A stretch of 64,000 nucleotides of DNA, from assembly GCA_965601485.1 (NCBI GenBank), contig OZ271846.1:310001-374000 (forward strand), given 5' to 3'. This DNA is from Methylotenera_A aquatica. GTDB taxonomy: Bacteria; Pseudomonadota; Gammaproteobacteria; Burkholderiales; Methylophilaceae. The stretch's first letter is position 1. Every line of letters begins with the position of its first letter. Below are positions 1-8,633 of this stretch, one piece after another. Made by a program: the position numbers and the translations under genes. The notes beneath the pieces were generated by a model. The model was not told the DNA's origin and did not search any database. It saw nothing but the letters and a program-made list of their open reading frames with translations.

Positions 1-696
1 GATGCTGCAAAAGCATTTGAGCGTTATGACTTGGTAACGGCGCCAGTAGTGGATGCTAACAAAAAGTTAATTGGCAGAATAACCATTGATGCTGTTATGG
101 ATTTTATTCGTGATGAAGCGGATAGCGATAAATTATCCATGGCTGGTTTGCGCGAAGAAGAGGACTTTTTTGCATCTGTTTGGAAATCGGTGCAAAACCG
201 TTGGGCTTGGTTGGCAATTAACTTAATCACAGCGCTTATTGCATCTCGTGTCATTGGTTTATTTGAAGGCTCTATTGAAAAAATCGTAGCGTTGGCTGCC
301 TTAATGCCGATTGTAGCAGGAATTGGCGGTAACTCTGGCAATCAGACTACAACCATGATAGTGCGTGGCTTGGCGTTGGGGCAAATATCAACACACAATA
401 TGAAATCATTAGTTACCAAAGAGTTAGGCGTAGCCTTGTTGAATGGATTGATTTGGGGCGGAGTTTTAGCCCTAATAGCCTTTTCGCTTTATAATAATTA
501 CCAGCTAGGGTTGGTGATGATGGCTGCTATGACGTTGAATTTACTATTGGCGGCCATTATGGGAGTGATGATTCCGCTGGTGATGAATAAATTTGGTCGT
601 GACCCTGCGGTTGGTTCCAGTGTTTTGATTACTGCCGTAACAGATAGTGGTGGATTTTTTATTTTCTTAGCCATTGCAACGATATTTTTAATATAG
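1..696 (+). CDS. mgtE: Magnesium transporter MgtE, C-terminal part (5' end outside window)
   Basis: Open in frame from the first base, so only the C-terminal ~231 residues are present. The start reads as the end of a CBS domain (TAPVVDANKKLIGRITID), followed by a linker and about five hydrophobic segments. A conserved membrane motif GIGGNSGNQTTTMIVR lies near residues 105-120. MgtE is a homodimeric inner-membrane Mg2+ channel gated by Mg2+ binding to its N and CBS domains. The CBS end and the GNSGNQ pore-helix region are seen directly; the Mg2+-gated function is family knowledge. The N domain lies upstream of the window. The C terminus looks complete, ending in a hydrophobic helix. Confidence 0.93.
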   Translation, partial: DAAKAFERYDLVTAPVVDANKKLIGRITIDAVMDFIRDEADSDKLSMAGLREEEDFFASVWKSVQNRWAWLAINLITALIASRVIGLFEGSIEKIVALAALMPIVAGIGGNSGNQTTTMIVRGLALGQISTHNMKSLVTKELGVALLNGLIWGGVLALIAFSLYNNYQLGLVMMAAMTLNLLLAAIMGVMIPLVMNKFGRDPAVGSSVLITAVTDSGGFFIFLAIATIFLI

Positions 697-755
697 AGTA
701 ATAGTCGTTTTGCTACTTTACTAAAACCATTATTTAAAACTAACCCTCACCAGAT

Positions 756-2075
756 ATGAATCAAGAAATACAACTTATTTGGCAAGAAAACATACAAGAT
801 TTATCCACTCCAGATGTGTTGTGGCAGCTTGGAATTATCGTAATATCATGCAGTGTTGCCTGGCTAATTAATGGCGCGCTACGTCGATATGTAATGCGAA
901 ACGCGCCAGAAAATTGGCGTTTAGGAATTGGCAGTATAAATCGCGTACTTTTTCCAGTATCTACCTTGCTTATTTTATTAATTGGCATGGCCATTCTTAC
1001 ACACTGGCAACATACTAGCTTATTGCATTTGGCCAGTCGATTGTTAATTGCCATGGCGGTTATTCGGCTGATTGTGTATGGAATTCGTTATGTTATTTCA
1101 CCAGGCGGCCTGCTTAAAACTTTAGAAAACACCATATCGGCAAGCATTTGGGTGATGTTGGCGTTTTATTTAAGTGGATTGTTGCCAGAGGTGATACAAA
1201 CCTTAAAAGATATTGAATTTGACATCGGTAAAACAAATCTTAATTTGCATGTTGTTTTACAGGCTTTGTTGACGATATTTGCTACCTTATTTGTTGCTCT
1301 GTGGGTAAGCCGTATTGTAGAGAATAAGCTAATGAATGCAGCGCAAATCAATATGAATATGCGCGTGGTGTTAAGTAAGGTCTTTAGAATCGCACTGTTG
1401 TTTATCGCGATTATGATAGGGCTATCAGCCGCAGGGCTTGATTTAACGCTGCTCTCTGTATTTGGCGGCGCATTGGGTGTAGGTTTGGGTTTCGGCTTGC
1501 AGCGTATCGCCAGTAATTATGTGAGTGGATTTATCCTATTGCTAGATAAATCTATGCAAATTGGCGATATCGTGACCATTGAGGATAAGCATTATGGCGT
1601 GATTACGGATTTGCGAACGCGTTACTTGGTATTGAAAAAATTAGATGGCACGCAAGTGATTGTGCCCAATGAAATGCTGATTATCAATTCCGTCATCAAT
1701 CATTCCCTAACAGACCGTAACAGTAGGGTGCTACTAGATGTGCAAGTGGGTTATGACAGCGATTTAGAGATGGTGCTTGCACTGTTGAAACAGATCGCGC
1801 AAGAGAATGTGAGAGTGCTGGTAACGCCTGAGCCTGTTGCAACCATTAAGGCTTTTTCTGAATGTGGAGTAGATATGAATTTGTCTATTTGGATTTCAGA
1901 CACAGAAAACGGGCAGCTAGAATTAAAATCTGAAATTTTATTAGCACTATGGAAAGCGTTTAAAGAAAAAGGCATTTCTATTCCTTTTCCGCAACGCGAG
2001 GTTAGAGTGCTAAATCCTATTGAAATAAAGGCAGATGCAGAAGAGACGCAAACTGAAACATTAAACGATGAGTAA
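756..2075 (+). CDS. MscS-family mechanosensitive ion channel
   Basis: A 439-residue membrane protein. N-terminal hydrophobic helices (roughly residues 20-200) precede the MscS pore helix and beta domain. The signature GGALGVGLGFGLQRIASNY (around residues 238-256) and the following FILLLDKSMQIGDIV are typical of TM3 and the start of the cytoplasmic beta domain. The C-terminal ~150 residues form the MscS alpha/beta vestibule. The protein is longer than E. coli MscS (286 residues), so it belongs to the medium-size class with extra N-terminal helices. The expected role is release of solutes on osmotic downshock across the inner membrane. It lies 59 bases after mgtE and is followed by a strong terminator shared with the convergent rpmG. 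Confidence 0.9.
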   Translation: MNQEIQLIWQENIQDLSTPDVLWQLGIIVISCSVAWLINGALRRYVMRNAPENWRLGIGSINRVLFPVSTLLILLIGMAILTHWQHTSLLHLASRLLIAMAVIRLIVYGIRYVISPGGLLKTLENTISASIWVMLAFYLSGLLPEVIQTLKDIEFDIGKTNLNLHVVLQALLTIFATLFVALWVSRIVENKLMNAAQINMNMRVVLSKVFRIALLFIAIMIGLSAAGLDLTLLSVFGGALGVGLGFGLQRIASNYVSGFILLLDKSMQIGDIVTIEDKHYGVITDLRTRYLVLKKLDGTQVIVPNEMLIINSVINHSLTDRNSRVLLDVQVGYDSDLEMVLALLKQIAQENVRVLVTPEPVATIKAFSECGVDMNLSIWISDTENGQLELKSEILLALWKAFKEKGISIPFPQREVRVLNPIEIKADAEETQTETLNDE

Positions 2076-2089
2076 GATAGTGAGTTCTA

Positions 2090-2119
2090 AAAAAAAGCCC
2101 GCGGTGCGGGCTTTTTTTT
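2090..2119. terminator. Bidirectional intrinsic terminator between mscS-like gene and rpmG
   Basis: Stem GCCCGC / GCGGGC (2097-2102 and 2106-2111) with a 3-base loop, flanked by A-tract and T-tract. It therefore has a U-run on either strand and can end both the rightward channel gene and leftward rpmB-rpmG. Confidence 0.9.
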
Positions 2120-2144
2120 AGAATAAAAATTTTTTTCAGTTCTA

Positions 2145-2300
2145 TTATTTAAGCTTTGTTTCTTTATAAATCACGTGTTTGCGAACAACTGGATCAAATT
2201 TTTTGATTTCCATTTTTTCTGGCATGGTACGTTTGTTTTTTGTGGTGGTATAGAAATGGCCTGTACCAGCACTTGATTCTAATTTAATTTTCTCACGCAT
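2145..2300 (-). CDS. rpmG: 50S ribosomal protein L33
   Basis: A 51-residue basic protein read from ATG at 2300 to TAA at 2145, too short for most ORF cut-offs. It starts MREKIKLESSAGTGHFY and ends VVRKHVIYKETKLK, the standard L33 ends. The zinc-binding cysteines of C+ L33 forms are absent, so this is the zinc-free (C-) type common in proteobacteria. It lies 28 bases downstream of rpmB, the usual rpmB-rpmG operon, and ends at the shared terminator. Confidence 0.97.
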   Translation of the reverse strand: MREKIKLESSAGTGHFYTTTKNKRTMPEKMEIKKFDPVVRKHVIYKETKLK

Positions 2301-2328
2301 GTCTTGTCCTTTTGGCTAATAATAGCCC

Positions 2329-2565
2329 TTAGATTTTCTGGCCAGCAGCACGCATATCTGCAAGTACGGCATCAATACCATTTTTGTCGATAGTGCGTAA
2401 CGCGTTGTTAGTAATACGCATACTTACCCAGCGGTTTTCGCTCTCAACCCAAAATTTACGATTTTGTAAATTAGGTAAAAAACGACGTTTTGTTTTGTTT
2501 TGTGCGTGAGAAACATTGTTACCCACCATTGGCTTTTTGCCAGTTACCATACATACACGTGCCAT
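2329..2565 (-). CDS. rpmB: 50S ribosomal protein L28
   Basis: A 78-residue protein starting MARVCMVTGKKPMVGNN, the conserved L28 N terminus. The frame stays open upstream to 2634, but the conserved start and a GGGGAT ribosome-binding sequence just before it place the true ATG at 2565. The family is a large-subunit protein that binds 23S rRNA. It is first gene of the leftward rpmB-rpmG operon. Length matches the family. Confidence 0.97.
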   Translation of the reverse strand: MARVCMVTGKKPMVGNNVSHAQNKTKRRFLPNLQNRKFWVESENRWVSMRITNNALRTIDKNGIDAVLADMRAAGQKI

Positions 2566-2696
2566 GGTTATCCCCAAATGCTTTGCTTTTTTAGAAAGAC
2601 CATAATTATAGTATGAAATCTCGGCGATTTTCAAGCTATAAATTGCTTTTGTTGCATATAAATTTACAATCCTAGATGAATCTTGACGGAATAGGC

Positions 2697-3149
2697 TTAA
2701 TGCTTACCAGTGCTACCAAATCCGCCTTCGCCCCTGTCACTTTGTGTGAACTCATCAACGATATGAAATTCGGCCTGCACTACAGGCACAATCACTAATT
2801 GTGCGATACGTTCCATCGGGTTCAAGATAAAGGCTTCTTTGCTGCGATTCCAGCAAGATATTAATAACTGCCCTTGATAGTCTGAATCAATTAGACCGAC
2901 TAAATTACCTAAAACGATGCCATGTTTATGGCCTAGGCCTGAACGTGGCAAAATGAGTGCGGCGTAATAAGCGTTATCAATGTGTATTGCCATACCCGTT
3001 GGAATCATCACGGTTTCGCCAGGCTGTAAGGTTTGTGTGTGCTCAACACAAGCCCTTAAATCAAGCCCTGCAGATCCTGCAGTGGCATAACTTGGCATCA
3101 TGTGATGTAGGCGGTCATCTAAAATCTTTAAATCGACTGAAATAGACAT
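2697..3149 (-). CDS. dut: Deoxyuridine 5'-triphosphate nucleotidohydrolase (dUTPase)
   Basis: A 150-residue trimeric-type dUTPase that hydrolyses dUTP to dUMP and PPi, limiting uracil in DNA and supplying dUMP. Visible motifs are the N-terminal AGSAGLDLRA (motif 1), PRSGLGHKHGIVL (motif 2), GLIDSDYQGQL (motif 3 with catalytic Asp) and the C-terminal arginine/phenylalanine motif RGEGGFGSTGKH (motif 5). Length is typical. It follows coaBC on the same strand, a common proteobacterial neighbourhood, after a 155-base gap. Confidence 0.97.
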   Translation of the reverse strand: MSISVDLKILDDRLHHMMPSYATAGSAGLDLRACVEHTQTLQPGETVMIPTGMAIHIDNAYYAALILPRSGLGHKHGIVLGNLVGLIDSDYQGQLLISCWNRSKEAFILNPMERIAQLVIVPVVQAEFHIVDEFTQSDRGEGGFGSTGKH

Positions 3150-3304
3150 ATTGGTTGCTTTTGTAAGTTTTAATCAATGCGTCATTAAACACTAAATAAT
3201 GTTTAAAATCACTAGGCATTAAAAAACTTTAAAAAGAATGCATAGTGAAATTCCGATGGTAAGCATCAACATTTTCATTATTTTGAAGCAGATTTGCGGT
3301 CTAA

Positions 3305-4477
3305 TTAAAGCAAAGTGGTGACATGCATCAAGATGGATTGCGCAATATCGGATTTACGGCTACGCGTTATAGGAAAAGTGCCATTTTTATCAATTAATAT
3401 AACTTGGTTATCATCGGCTCCCATGGCATATGCGGCATCGTTTGCGACAATTAACGGTAATTTTTTTTCAATACGTTTTTGGCTTGCATATTCAATTAGC
3501 TTTTCACTTTCTGCCGCAAAACCCACGCAAAATGGTGGGTTGGGCAAACTTGCCACATCTGCCAAAATGTCTTTTGTTTTGATTAAGTTAATTTTGAGCG
3601 AAGACTCACATTTTTTGATTTTTTGAGCATGTTTTTCAATAGGCGTGTAATCAGCAACGGCCGCCACACCAATAAATATATCCTGATTGGTAATGCCATG
3701 CATGACCGCGCTGTACATTGAGTCGGCACTATTAGCTTCTACATTGCGAACGTTTGCTGGCGATTTGATGGCTGTTATGCCGCTGACTAAAGTAACAATT
3801 GCGCCCATATCAGCCGCTGCTTGCGCTAATGCGTAGCCCATTTTTCCTGAGCTTAAATTGGTGATGCCGCGCACAGGGTCAATCATTTCAACCGTGGCGC
3901 CAGCGGTAATCATCACACGTTTGCCCGCCAATAATTTAGGCGTGAAATGCGCGTTGATTAGCAGTAATAACTCATCCACTTCCAGCATGCGGCCCAAGCC
4001 AACTTCACCACAGGCTTGTTCACCGCTGTCTGGGCCTAAAACCAAAATATTGTCGGCTTGTAATTGGGCTATATTGCGTTGCGTTGAGGGGTTTTCCCAC
4101 ATTTGTTTATTCATGGCGGGTGCTACTAAAAGCGTACAATCTCTGGCCAAGCATAACGTAGACAACAAATCATCAGCACGGCCATGTACTAATTTAGCAA
4201 TAAAGTCGGCACTGGCAGGCGCAATTAAAATGGCATCGGCTTGGCGGCTTAATTCAATATGTGGCATACCATTTGGTATAGACGCATCCCACATGCCTAC
4301 AAAGACTGGCTTGCCAGATAATGTCTGCATGGTAGCAGGGGTGATAAATTGGCAAGCGGCTTCGGTCATCACCACTTGCACTTCAGCCCCAGCCTTAATC
4401 AGCAGGCGCACCAACTCGGCTGATTTGTAAGCGGCTATTCCGCCGGTAATACCTAATACTAATTTTTTGCCAGTCAT
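3305..4477 (-). CDS. coaBC: Bifunctional phosphopantothenoylcysteine decarboxylase / phosphopantothenate-cysteine ligase
   Basis: A 390-residue CoA-biosynthesis enzyme. The N-terminal CoaC half begins with a flavoprotein GITGGIAAYKSAEL motif. It carries the catalytic His in GMPHIEL, the PAMNKQMWENP substrate-binding motif and the active-site Cys in GEQACGE (about residue 157). The C-terminal CoaB half begins near residue 190 with VMITAGATVEMIDPVRGITN and contains the GKMGYALA nucleotide site. Length is normal (about 400). It catalyses two consecutive steps from 4'-phosphopantothenate to 4'-phosphopantetheine. dut lies downstream, and radC lies divergently beyond a decayed gene. Confidence 0.97.
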   Translation of the reverse strand: MTGKKLVLGITGGIAAYKSAELVRLLIKAGAEVQVVMTEAACQFITPATMQTLSGKPVFVGMWDASIPNGMPHIELSRQADAILIAPASADFIAKLVHGRADDLLSTLCLARDCTLLVAPAMNKQMWENPSTQRNIAQLQADNILVLGPDSGEQACGEVGLGRMLEVDELLLLINAHFTPKLLAGKRVMITAGATVEMIDPVRGITNLSSGKMGYALAQAAADMGAIVTLVSGITAIKSPANVRNVEANSADSMYSAVMHGITNQDIFIGVAAVADYTPIEKHAQKIKKCESSLKINLIKTKDILADVASLPNPPFCVGFAAESEKLIEYASQKRIEKKLPLIVANDAAYAMGADDNQVILIDKNGTFPITRSRKSDIAQSILMHVTTLL

Positions 4478-4570
4478 TATAGGATTTTATATCAAAGGCT
4501 ACGCAATTGCGATTAACTAAAATTATCCTGATAAACTAATGCTAATAAATACTAAAAATAAGCAGATATT

Positions 4571-5164
4571 CTGTCTGGAAAAAATAAGAATTTTTTATTT
4601 TACTCATCCTATTGGCCACAGTGGTGCAACAAAAATTTTTAGGTATATCCGATTTAGATTGGAAAGATAATTTTTACGTAGCCGTTTATCCAATTAATGG
4701 AGATAGCAATAATCTCTAGGCTGCATCAGAAGTAAACGCTTACTTAAAACATTAATGTGTGATGATTTTGAGCTTTAACCGAATATTTTGCGTTGGAAGC
4801 GGTGCGATTTGGTTTAAATTTAAGCCGTCCTATAGAAATTCAATTAGGTGATGAGTTGAAAGAAATACAACCTGTGCTGCCAACCAATCGCATAATGCTT
4901 GATACCATTATTTGGAGATGGAGATGGAGATGGAGATTTAGATTTAGATTTAGATTTAGATTTAGATTTTTCGCTTGGCAAAATAGCCAAAAAGTTAACG
5001 TTAAGCCCGATATAAAATTGTATTTGCCTCATGATAATCCTAACAGTTACGCTATTTTAAGTCATTCAACGGCGCTGAATAAATGCATTATTGGATTTGT
5101 AAAACTATATGCAGATGCAAAATATGCGGATAAAAATATAGTGATTTCGGCACATTCCAATTAA
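4571..5164 (+). pseudogene. Decayed gene remnant, possibly a secreted metallopeptidase-like protein, with hexamer expansion
   Basis: Frame 1 reads a membrane or signal-like segment (FFILLILLATVVQQ), then GISDLDWKDNFYVAVYPIN, and meets TAG at about 4717 and TAA soon after. The sense then shifts to frame 2 (LTEYFALEAVRFGLNLSRP, PVLPTNRIMLDTIIW), passes through a hexanucleotide repeat, and continues as KVNVKPDIKLYLPHD and SHSTALNKCIIGFVKLYADAKY, ending ISAHSN and stop. The protein-like sense across two frames, with stops between, indicates a broken gene. From memory, proteins of this kind continue AHE.LHT, a zincin motif. The remnant would stop just before it; this is a weak inference. Confidence 0.6.
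4913..4966. repeat. Hexanucleotide tandem array (TGGAGA)4(TTTAGA)5
   Basis: Four perfect TGGAGA units (4913-4936) run directly into five perfect TTTAGA units (4937-4966). A six-base period is frame-neutral: it encodes alternating Trp-Arg then Phe-Arg in the pseudogene frame. The unit-type switch in mid-array suggests slippage expansion after a point change. Confidence 0.97.
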
Positions 5165-5279
5165 TGAAATTAAAGCATAGATTCCATAAATTTTAAGTTT
5201 TACAACAATCGGCAACAAAACAGCGCAAGAGATAGGATGGTTAAAACCAGTTAGTAATAATTAAAAAGGTAACTATATT

Positions 5280-5954
5280 ATGGCGATTAGAGATTGGCCT
5301 GCTGCGGAACGTCCAAGAGAAAAGCTAGTAGATCAGGGGGCGGGTGCTTTATCAGATGCTGAATTACTGGCGATATTTTTGCGAGTGGGCGTGATGGGTA
5401 AAAGTGCTGTGGATTTGGCACGCGATTTACTCACCCAATTTGGCAGCTTAAATGCCATATTTAATGCAAGTGAACATGATTTAAGCCAAGTGCATGGGAT
5501 TGGTAGTAGTAAATATGTGCAGTTACAGGCTATATTCGAAATGAGTAGGCGTGCTCTGAGTGAGCAATTAAATCAGCAGGATGTATTTAATTCGCCGCAG
5601 CAAGTGCATGATTATTTATGTTTAAAACTTGGCGGATTAGGTCGCGAAGTATTTTTAGTGCTGTTTTTAGACGCACAAAACCGTTTGCAAGCAACTGAAG
5701 AAATGTTTAGCGGCACCTTGATGCAAACCAGCGTATACCCGCGTGAAGTAGTTAAGCGTGCTATGCATCATAATGCGGCGGCTGTCATTTTTGCGCATAA
5801 TCATCCAAGCGGTGTGGCTAAGCAAAGCCAGGCGGATGAATTGATTACTAAGCAGCTTAAACAAGCTTTAGCTCTGGTTGATGTAAAAGTGTTGGATCAC
5901 TTTATAGTGGCCGGTAATAACACTATGTCATTTTCTGAGCGAGGCTTGTTATAA
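5280..5954 (+). CDS. radC: RadC family JAB-domain protein
   Basis: A 224-residue protein starting MAIRDWPAAERPREK after AAAGGTAAC. An N-terminal helix-hairpin-helix region (VHGIGSSKYVQLQA, about residues 76-90) precedes a JAB/MPN domain with the metal-binding FAHNHPSG motif (about residues 171-178) and the downstream Asp of QSQAD. Length is standard. Despite the historic name, a DNA-repair role for RadC is not supported in E. coli; the domain resembles JAMM metallohydrolases, and the biochemical role remains open. It sits divergent from coaBC, a conserved arrangement in proteobacteria. Confidence 0.95.
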   Translation: MAIRDWPAAERPREKLVDQGAGALSDAELLAIFLRVGVMGKSAVDLARDLLTQFGSLNAIFNASEHDLSQVHGIGSSKYVQLQAIFEMSRRALSEQLNQQDVFNSPQQVHDYLCLKLGGLGREVFLVLFLDAQNRLQATEEMFSGTLMQTSVYPREVVKRAMHHNAAAVIFAHNHPSGVAKQSQADELITKQLKQALALVDVKVLDHFIVAGNNTMSFSERGLL

Positions 5955-6182
5955 CTAGTCGATTGATTTTCATTATTTTGTCTCCATATAAAGAGAATAA
6001 TTAATGAGTTTAAATACACCTTATGATAAATTAAATTTATCAATAAAATAAGTATAATTAAATTTAATATTGCTGGATTTTTGTGTATGATGCCGTCTTC
6101 GTTATTAAACAATGCGTGCTATAACATCGAAAAATTGAATTTAAGTATTAAATCTATTTTTAAAAACGTCACTTAAGGAAAA

Positions 6183-6707
6183 ATGATGATTGTAAATGTA
6201 CCAAACGTAACTTTTAAAACCCGTGTGCGCGATGAAAGCATTGGCGGAGAGAATCCATTCCGCTGGCAAGACATAACAACTGCCGACATTTTTAAAGGTA
6301 AAAAAGTAGTGATTGTGGCGCTTCCAGGCGCTTTCACGCCAACTTGCTCAAGCACACACTTACCAGGTTACGAAGCTAAATTTGCTGAATTTCAAGCTGC
6401 TGGTGTAGATGATATTTACTGCTTGAGCGTAAACGATGCTTTTGTGATGTTCCAATGGGGCAAAAACTTAGGCGTTAAAAACGTAAAAATGTTGCCTGAT
6501 GGTAACGGCGATTTCACACGTGGTATGGGCATGTTAGTGCAAAAATACAACCTAGGCTTTGGTGATCGCTCATGGCGCTATTCAATGTTGGTTGAAGATG
6601 GAATCGTTACACAAATGTTTGTTGAGCCAGGCAAAGACGACAACTTTGGTGCCGACCCATTTGAGGTTTCAGATGCGGACACTATGTTGAATTATTTGAA
6701 AAAATAA
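6183..6707 (+). CDS. Peroxiredoxin, Prx5 subfamily
   Basis: A 174-residue thiol peroxidase. The active site PGAFTPTCSSTHLPGY places the peroxidatic Cys at residue 55, with the conserved Pro, Thr and downstream Arg (GDRSWRYS) of the family. A second Cys in DIYCLSV may not be a resolving residue. Prx5 enzymes reduce H2O2 and alkyl hydroperoxides, and many bacterial ones use glutathione or glutaredoxin as reductant. That fits glutathione reductase lying immediately downstream. The start follows AAGGAAAA; two consecutive ATGs exist (6183 and 6186). The gene has its own terminator, so it can be transcribed separately from gor. Confidence 0.95.
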   Translation: MMIVNVPNVTFKTRVRDESIGGENPFRWQDITTADIFKGKKVVIVALPGAFTPTCSSTHLPGYEAKFAEFQAAGVDDIYCLSVNDAFVMFQWGKNLGVKNVKMLPDGNGDFTRGMGMLVQKYNLGFGDRSWRYSMLVEDGIVTQMFVEPGKDDNFGADPFEVSDADTMLNYLKK

Positions 6708-6726
6708 TTGAATTGTATGCAAAATG

Positions 6727-6754
6727 GGCGATGTGATGCACATCGCCTTTTTTG
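6727..6754 (+). terminator. Intrinsic terminator after the peroxiredoxin gene
   Basis: Perfect 9-bp stem GGCGATGTG / CACATCGCC with a 3-base ATG loop (6727-6747), followed by seven T. Confidence 0.93.
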
Positions 6755-6800
6755 TTTAGATTTTATAGGATTTTAGCAAGCAAATTTAAAGAGAGCACAA

Positions 6801-8183
6801 TTGTCTACCTACACATCAACCACTCAATACGATTATGATTTATTTGTAATAGGCGCAGGCTCTGGCGGAGTGCGCGCAGCGCGCATGGCATCTGGCTTGG
6901 GCGCAAAAGTAGCGATTGCCGAAGACCTTTATTTTGGCGGCACTTGCGTTAATGTCGGCTGTGTTCCTAAAAAATTATATGTGTATGCCTCACAATTTTC
7001 GGAAAGTTTTGCCGCGGCGGCTGGCTTTGGTTGGAAAGTGGGCGATTCAGCCTTTACTTGGTCAAATTTGGTAGCTAGTAAAGATAAAGAAATCAATCGC
7101 TTACAAAATGTTTACGATAAATTGCTGCGTGATAGCCGCGTTGAGGTTATCAATGGCCGCGCAACGATTACTGATGCACATACCGTAAAAGTGGGCGATA
7201 ACAGTTATACCGCGGAGCGTATTTTAGTGGCCACAGGTGGATGGCCGTTTGTGCCAGACTTTGAGGGCAAAGAGCATATTGTCACTTCAAATGAAATTTT
7301 CAATCTACCGACTTTACCAAAACAAATGGTGATTGTTGGTGGCGGCTATATTGCGGTGGAATTTGCTGGCATTTTGCACGGACTAGGCGTAGATGTGACG
7401 ATTTTTGAGCGTGGCGAAAAAGTATTGCGCGGTTTTGATGAAGATATTCGGGACTTTTTGATTGCAGAAATGATCAAAAAAGGTATTAAATTCATGTTTA
7501 ATACCAGCGTAGACAGAATTGATCTAGATTGTGAAGGCTTAACTGTGCACACTAACAAAGGCGAAAAGGTGCCTGCAGAATTGGTGATGTATGCCACTGG
7601 ACGAGTACCGAATAGTAAAAATTTAGGGCTTGAAGAAATCGGTGTTAAGTTGGATGCAGTAGGTGCGATTAAAGTGAATGACGATTATCAAACTAATGTA
7701 CCGTCTATTTATGCGTTAGGCGATGTGACTAATCGCGTGAATTTAACGCCTGTGGCGACATCTGAAGGCATGGCCTTAGTGCATAAATTGTTTTCTAGTC
7801 ATTATAAAGCGGTGGATTATGCCAATATTCCAACCGCCGTTTTTAGCCAGCCTAGCATTGGTACTGTGGGTTTAACCGAGCAACAGGCGTTAGAAAATTA
7901 CCCTGTGGATATTGATATTTATAGAGCCGATTTTAAGCCAATGAAAAATACGCTAAGCGGTAGCAGCGAACGCACCTTTATGAAGATGGTGGTAGTGCGC
8001 AGTAGCGATAGAGTGGTTGGGATGCACATGGTAGGTCCAGATGCAGGTGAGATTATTCAAGGCTTTGCGGTGGCGATTCGCGCAGGTGCGACAAAAGCGG
8101 TGTTTGATAGCACAATTGGCATTCACCCGACGGCAGCTGAAGAATTTGTGACAATGCGCAAACCTGCTGTTTCGCACCAATAG
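6801..8183 (+). CDS. gor: Glutathione-disulfide reductase
   Basis: A 460-residue FAD/NADPH disulfide oxidoreductase that regenerates GSH from GSSG in the cytoplasm. The N-terminal FAD motif is LFVIGAGSGGVRAARMA. The redox-active disulfide is GGTCVNVGCVPKKL (Cys49 and Cys54), the NADPH site is VIVGGGYIAVEFAGI, and a second FAD site is IYALGDV. The catalytic His-Glu pair is GIHPTAAEEF near the C terminus. The start is TTG at 6801 with AGAGAG about 8 bases upstream; no earlier in-frame ATG is evident. It is probably part of the same peroxide-defence unit as the upstream peroxiredoxin. Confidence 0.96.
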   Translation: MSTYTSTTQYDYDLFVIGAGSGGVRAARMASGLGAKVAIAEDLYFGGTCVNVGCVPKKLYVYASQFSESFAAAAGFGWKVGDSAFTWSNLVASKDKEINRLQNVYDKLLRDSRVEVINGRATITDAHTVKVGDNSYTAERILVATGGWPFVPDFEGKEHIVTSNEIFNLPTLPKQMVIVGGGYIAVEFAGILHGLGVDVTIFERGEKVLRGFDEDIRDFLIAEMIKKGIKFMFNTSVDRIDLDCEGLTVHTNKGEKVPAELVMYATGRVPNSKNLGLEEIGVKLDAVGAIKVNDDYQTNVPSIYALGDVTNRVNLTPVATSEGMALVHKLFSSHYKAVDYANIPTAVFSQPSIGTVGLTEQQALENYPVDIDIYRADFKPMKNTLSGSSERTFMKMVVVRSSDRVVGMHMVGPDAGEIIQGFAVAIRAGATKAVFDSTIGIHPTAAEEFVTMRKPAVSHQ

Positions 8184-8189
8184 GCTGAG

Positions 8190-8494
8190 CAACTAGTAAT
8201 ATACAAAAAACCTTTACCGCTGCGTGAGCATGTTTGATAATCTTATCTACAGGAAAAATACGGCGGTAACCATAGCTAAAAAAATTGCCATGGTTACCTG
8301 GTGCGAAGTTAGCTTCTGGGCCTAGTTTATTCGCAATTTCTTTGGCGGCAACGGCCTTTTGTTGATTGACAAACTCCCACTTGCCATTGACATGCAAAAT
8401 ACCTTTTTCGCCTGAGCTAGTCAGTACCTCAACACATGGAACAGCGTTCGCCGCGTTCGGGCTAGAAAGGCTGAAACATGTGCCACAACTTCAA
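8190..8494 (-). pseudogene. Unrecognised gene fragment without a good start
   Basis: On the minus strand a protein-like frame opens just after a TGA near 8495 and reads CGTCFSLSSPN, VPCVEVLTSSGEKGILHVNGKW, FVNQQKAVAAKEIANKLGPE, FAPGNHGNFFSYGYRRIFP and KIIKHAHAAVKVF. The frame has no ATG in a sensible place (only TTG at 8397). It runs without a stop into the antisense of gor, to 8053. The amphipathic, low-stop sequence suggests a former gene that lost its 5' end and natural stop. The family is not recognised. It could also be a small live gene using TTG. Confidence 0.4.
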
Positions 8495-8633
8495 ACCCAT
8501 TATCAATTAGTGATGATTTTAAAGTTTGCTGCGTTTTAAATCATGACTTTTAACATGATTAAATATCAGCAGTTGGTATAAGCAAAAAATACCTAATGCT
8601 GTTGTATGGGGTAGCATTAAAAATACTCTAAAT

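Noticed and set aside
3858..4430. 190-residue plus-strand frame inside coaBC
   Set aside because: It is antisense to coaBC, with Ser/Thr-rich shadow composition.
4913..4966. CRISPR-like repeat
   Set aside because: It is a direct hexamer array without spacers; no repeat-spacer structure or cas gene is present.
4844..5032. Minus-strand reading frame rich in Lys-Ser and Pro-Ser repeats
   Set aside because: It is the antisense of the hexamer array and the decayed gene; the Lys-Ser run is only the array read in the other direction.
8053..8189. Extension of the unidentified fragment into the gor coding region
   Set aside because: The sequence there is antisense to the conserved C terminus of gor and loses the protein-like character seen upstream.
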